Made by a program: the position numbers and the translations under genes
Part shown: positions 60,352-64,000 of the stretch, piece after piece
Position numbering within the stretch: position 1 is the stretch's first letter
Layout: the number at the start of each line of letters is the position of its first letter
Notes under the pieces: generated by a model
Told to the model about the DNA's origin: nothing
The model's input: the letters and a program-made list of their open reading frames with translations, nothing else
Databases searched by the model: none
Assembly (NCBI GenBank): GCA_015698045.1
Contig: BLAL01000183.1
Coordinates: 124,001-188,000, forward strand
DNA length: 64,000 nucleotides
Origin: Rhizophagus clarus
Lineage: Eukaryota > Glomeromycota > Glomeromycetes > Glomerales > Glomeraceae
Direction of reading: 5' to 3'

Positions 60352-62238
60352 TTTATTATACGAATAACGAAAGGAAATATATAATTTATATATGAAATAA
60401 CGATTTTTATTATTATTATAGAAAAGAAAACTATTTAATTCGATGTTGAAAAAAAAAAAATCCAAGTTGGGATGCTTATGCTTTTATAAAGAATTCTTCT
60501 TTCAAGTGTTTCCAATTATATTTTTAATATTAAAACGGAAAGGGTCATTGTTCAATCGTAATAAATAGAGTAATACTAATGTAATAGATCAATATTATTA
60601 TTCTAATCCGCAGGTATTTATATAATTAATTAATGACTGATCAGGACTAATTTACTGTACTTGTTGTGTAAAATTGGTATTGTCCGAATCTTCTGTTTCC
60701 TCGGTTTTATCTCCCAGAAAAATTTTATTAATTGGATTAATTGGAAAAAGGTAAGATAATAATAGTAAAGTTCAATTTTATTTATAAAACATTGTACAAC
60801 ATATCACCTTAGTTTGTAATAATTATTAATGTTTTTTATGCATGTTCATACTTAAAAAGTAAATTTCAACGAAATTAAATGAGTTCATAACAGCAAAATT
60901 TTTTGGCAATCTGTATTACAAAGTTCAAAAGAGAAAACGTTTATCCAAATTCATAAATCTGATACAGGATAAAAAGATTGTCTATACTGCATTTATATGT
61001 TATGATGAAAGGAATTTTCTTTCCTGCATATAAAAGATATATAAAAGAAAAAGATTCGTATATTTCACTTTTGCTCTTTCTCTGAAAAAGTAATTGCGAA
61101 ACATAATCAAAGTTTTTTTTTCTTTCAATTTTGCCCTTATTTTTTGAATGATTTAACATCCATCTAACCTTTTTCTTGGATAATAAAAAGTTCAATAAGT
61201 TCAATTATCAATGCTTGCATGAGATATGAAACATCGATAAACTCCGTTTGTTTGTTTGTAATCTCTAAAAGTTAATACAATATGCCTCTTATTCCGAACA
61301 AAAAACAAAGAACGAAAGGAAATTACAGATTATTTATTTATAATTTCGGTTTCACAAATAAAATGCATAGTTTTATTTCCCATTAAAGTTTGATAGTCGG
61401 TTATTACCGATTGTTGATGTTATCAATTGGTAATAGCGCCTTAATTTATATTAAAAATAGTAATATTAACCAATAAAATCTTCTTGAATGTATCCGTTAG
61501 TAATTCGTAAGTCTGTAAGTACTGATCCTTGTTGTGCATCTTTCACAATTATTAAATGTAATAATTTTAAGTTTGCAAATACCAATTGGAACAATGAAAC
61601 GTTATTGTAGAAAGCCTTGGGATTTAACAATCGTAAGAATTATGATTATTATACTGTATTATTAACTGAAAACAATTAAAATTGTGAATCAATGTCATTT
61701 TTAAAATTCAACTCCGAAACGGATAATAGATTATCCCGAAACGGATCTTCCGAGACTATTAATGCATTACTGTAAGTACGAGGTTCCGAAGATCCTCTCA
61801 CATAGGTAAGGTACCCCAAAATTTTCTGTATTCTGTATTTTTTTTTTTAGAGTAGTTTATTACTTGTTCTTTTCTATATACAACGTACATAATTTTTTTT
61901 TTATGTATGATAATCTTTCATTATTTGAGGTCTAATATATTTATTAACTAGTGTTTTAATGAAAAAATATTATTTTGAATGTAATGAATTTTGTAAGGTC
62001 AATGTAATTATTATATTTTGGTTTATTTTATTTATTTTTTTTTTTTTTTGTTTAGAGTAATATTTAGAATGTATTGATCACTAGAAATGACAAAAGAAAA
62101 ATTTAATGAAGTTAGAAGAATTAATTTGCTTAAGTTTTAAGGTTAGACAGAATAATTATGGTAGAATCTTTACTAATAACTATTAGTAATTAGTACCTTA
62201 CCTATAATAAGAATTTTTCGTGATTCTGTTCGTTTGAA
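60352..62238. other. Intergenic region with isolated exon-like stretches
   Basis: On the plus strand, ATG 61692 opens 80 nt reading MSFLKFNSETDNRLSRNGSS then ETINALL, ended by GTAAGT at 61772. Candidate acceptors at about 61850 and 62055 give only a few more codons. On the minus strand, about 60655-60735 reads GDKTEETEDSDNTNFTQQVQ then stop. Neither could be built into a gene. The rest is AT-rich. Confidence 0.4.
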
Positions 62239-63578
62239 TTAACTAGTATCTGTATTCAAAACGTATTCTAATGACATTCGAACATCTCTATCATTATGGT
62301 TCGTATTCTGAGCAACATGAGCAGAATTTAAAAGAATTGATGGTAATGTTCGACTAGAAAAAAAAAAATGAACATGTACTATGTTACCATTACTGTTCTT
62401 CAACAAATAATTCTGTTCATAACTCACTTTGTATTTCTTGATTGGGTTGTTCGACGTTGATTAGCATTCACTAATATGATAATAGCATTTAATAGCTTGT
62501 AAAAGAAATATATAAACATATAAATTTAAATTCTTACATGCATTTCTTCGGCGACGTCGGATGAGATATAGATTTCTAGTACTAGTCCTATTCGGTCGAT
62601 TAGCTATGTAGGTTATATATAATAAATCAGAATTATTTATGTATACACCGATGAAATTATTCCACCGGTTTAGAAAAAATATAAAATTTCTAAAATCCAT
62701 CGATGTAATACATCATGCACAATGAGATAAGCCTGATGAAGGATATTTTGGTTATTCACCGATATCCATGGAATGACAAGTATTTATTCATATGAAGTTT
62801 ATAACTACATAAAAGTTATCTTACCATTGAAATCTATCAGACGCCATCTTTAAAAAAAAAAAAGAAAGAAAACAAAAAGGTAACTTTTAGTAATACTGTA
62901 AAGTTATAAACTCCTCAATTATATATTAATAAGATAATCTATACCTTGTTTGACATTCTATTGAATTACGATTTCCCATTTCATGAGCAACACGACTCCA
63001 ACTGCGAGTACCGAATCGCCTCACGGCGGTTATCAATCGAATATCTTCCTATTTAAATTTCAGTATTTTGTTTTGTTATTAAGTTAATAAACATTAAAAT
63101 TATAGTATTCGCCAAATAGCTCGTGATTCGCCAATACTATGATTGTCGGCGACCTAGCACGACCATGTTTCGAGCTGTGATCGGCGAATCACGAATAAAA
63201 GATTACCCTTATTAAAACTTACAGTAGATGACCACGGATTTAAAATTACTAAATCTATTTATTTAATAAATAAATAATATGTAATTACAATATATGTATC
63301 TATAATCATAAGCAAATTTTATAGAACTTACTTTGATTATTCAACTCATTAACCAACTGTTCGATCCTTTTTGCTGGTCCCGGCGCCAGTCCGAAACTTT
63401 CAAAATCTTCCTTGGTATAACTAAGAAAGTCTGACCCAGCTATCTCTTTATAACGGAGGACATTATAATGAGTTTCGTTAAGATGCAAATTTTGTCGTCC
63501 TCTTAAAAGAGTGATGAGTCCTTCCGTATCCAATTCTCCAACTTCTTCAGATGTCTGTAATATATTAGAAGAGGACAT
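62239..63578 (-). CDS. SAM-domain/Myb fusion protein with RDVRMSLEYVLN tail
   Basis: Seven exons: 63332-63578, 63223-63248, 62945-63048, 62825-62847, 62538-62603, 62428-62470 and 62239-62353 (624 nt, 207 aa), with every junction in phase. Residues about 12-80 form a SAM domain (ELDTEGLITLLRGR, YKEIAGSDFLSYTKEDFESF, GLAPGPAKRIEQLVNEL). Exon 2 (26 nt) bridges to the Myb repeat: NPWSST, EDIRLITAVRRFGTRSW (Trp87 and Trp107) and RWRLIDFN (Trp126, in a 23-nt microexon). A very basic linker (LIRRRRRNA) and Ser/Thr-rich segment lead to RDVRMSLEYVLNTDTS. SAM domains polymerise or bind other SAM domains, so the fusion suggests a DNA-binding protein assembled through protein-protein contacts. The fusion is read from the exon chain; transcript evidence is needed for certainty. 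Confidence 0.85.
63108..63197. repeat. Short palindromic repeat inside a Myb-gene intron
   Basis: ATTCGCCAAATAGCTCGTGA on the left and CGGCGAATCACGAAT on the right are inverted relatives, with CGTGATTCGCC occurring in both orientations. It occupies most of intron 2 (63049-63222) of the SAM/Myb gene and is richer in G+C than the intron flanks. Likely a tiny MITE. Confidence 0.6.
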
Positions 63579-64000
63579 AGTTATTTTGAAAACAAAGAAA
63601 TGAAAGCAGCATATTCTTAAATAAATTTTATTTATTTAAAATCATTCATTGCTTCCCATTTTGGTTAATTTTATAATTATCTATAATAATACAATTTATT
63701 TTATAGTCTTTTAAGAAAAATTATTATTATGAAACAAACTGCATTTGCATTGAACTATTAATATACTGTATACATGCATTATATTTAGAATGATAATAAT
63801 AATATAATCGGAATATTTTCACGAAGTAAAAAGAGGACAGAGATATTTAAAAAGGCAATTATCCTTAATGGAAATCGGGTTGTTTTTGAAGTAACTTTTG
63901 TATTAGAAATTTTCGAGTTTTTTTTTTATATGAGACAAAAATAAAAGGTTATGTATCTTCAGTATTTTTCCCATTTAGTTTAATTTTTTTTTAATTTTCT
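63579..64000. other. Upstream region of the SAM/Myb gene
   Basis: AT-rich, no gene seen up to the window edge. Confidence 0.55.

Overview
The window looks like nuclear DNA of an early-diverging filamentous fungus, most likely an arbuscular mycorrhizal fungus close to Rhizophagus (Glomeromycotina). The grounds are very high A+T content, many short GT-AG introns, long A/T homopolymers, fungal orthologues that rank nearer to animal than to yeast versions, and AT-rich repeat blocks between gene islands. The species is inferred. All genes were assembled by hand from splice sites. Every complete model has exon lengths summing to a multiple of three.

Region 1 (about 1-21.3 kb) is a compact housekeeping island. 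In order it holds: a CP2/grainyhead transcription factor cut by the left edge, a secreted cysteine-rich mini-protein, a FAM192A/Fyv6 homologue, mitochondrial BolA (BOL3), ERV41, a plasma-membrane syntaxin (Sso type), a small coiled-coil protein, a glutaredoxin, an SLC35F6-type transporter, MPC2, an F-box protein, eIF1 and a vacuolar amino-acid transporter (AVT3/4 type). Several pairs are divergent with very short shared promoters.

Region 2 (about 21.3-38.4 kb) has no intact gene that I can support. It is a graveyard of terminal-inverted-repeat (TIR) elements. These include a 5.15-kb TA-flanked element with TIRs of about 270 bp, several small MITEs with candidate target-site duplications, and two arrays of one shared unit of about 120-130 bp. 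That unit carries splice-site-like borders, and the two arrays lie in opposite orientation about 10 kb apart.

Region 3 (about 38.4-48.2 kb) is a second gene island: a PI-specific phospholipase C (PH, EF, X, Y, C2), the Fe-S scaffold ISU1, a SOD-fold mitoribosomal protein that has lost metal ligands, and LSM7.

Region 4 (about 49.3-63.6 kb) holds five Myb/SANT genes separated by transposon relics. Four encode a single tryptophan-type Myb repeat followed by a basic linker and a conserved C-terminal tail (consensus RDxRMSLDYIL). They share intron positions, including a microexon of 22-26 nt that begins inside the codon before the third Myb tryptophan. One member has a SAM domain fused to its N-terminus. 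The fifth is a two-repeat Myb protein with the same first two Myb introns. This local family is the best candidate in the window for something not yet described.
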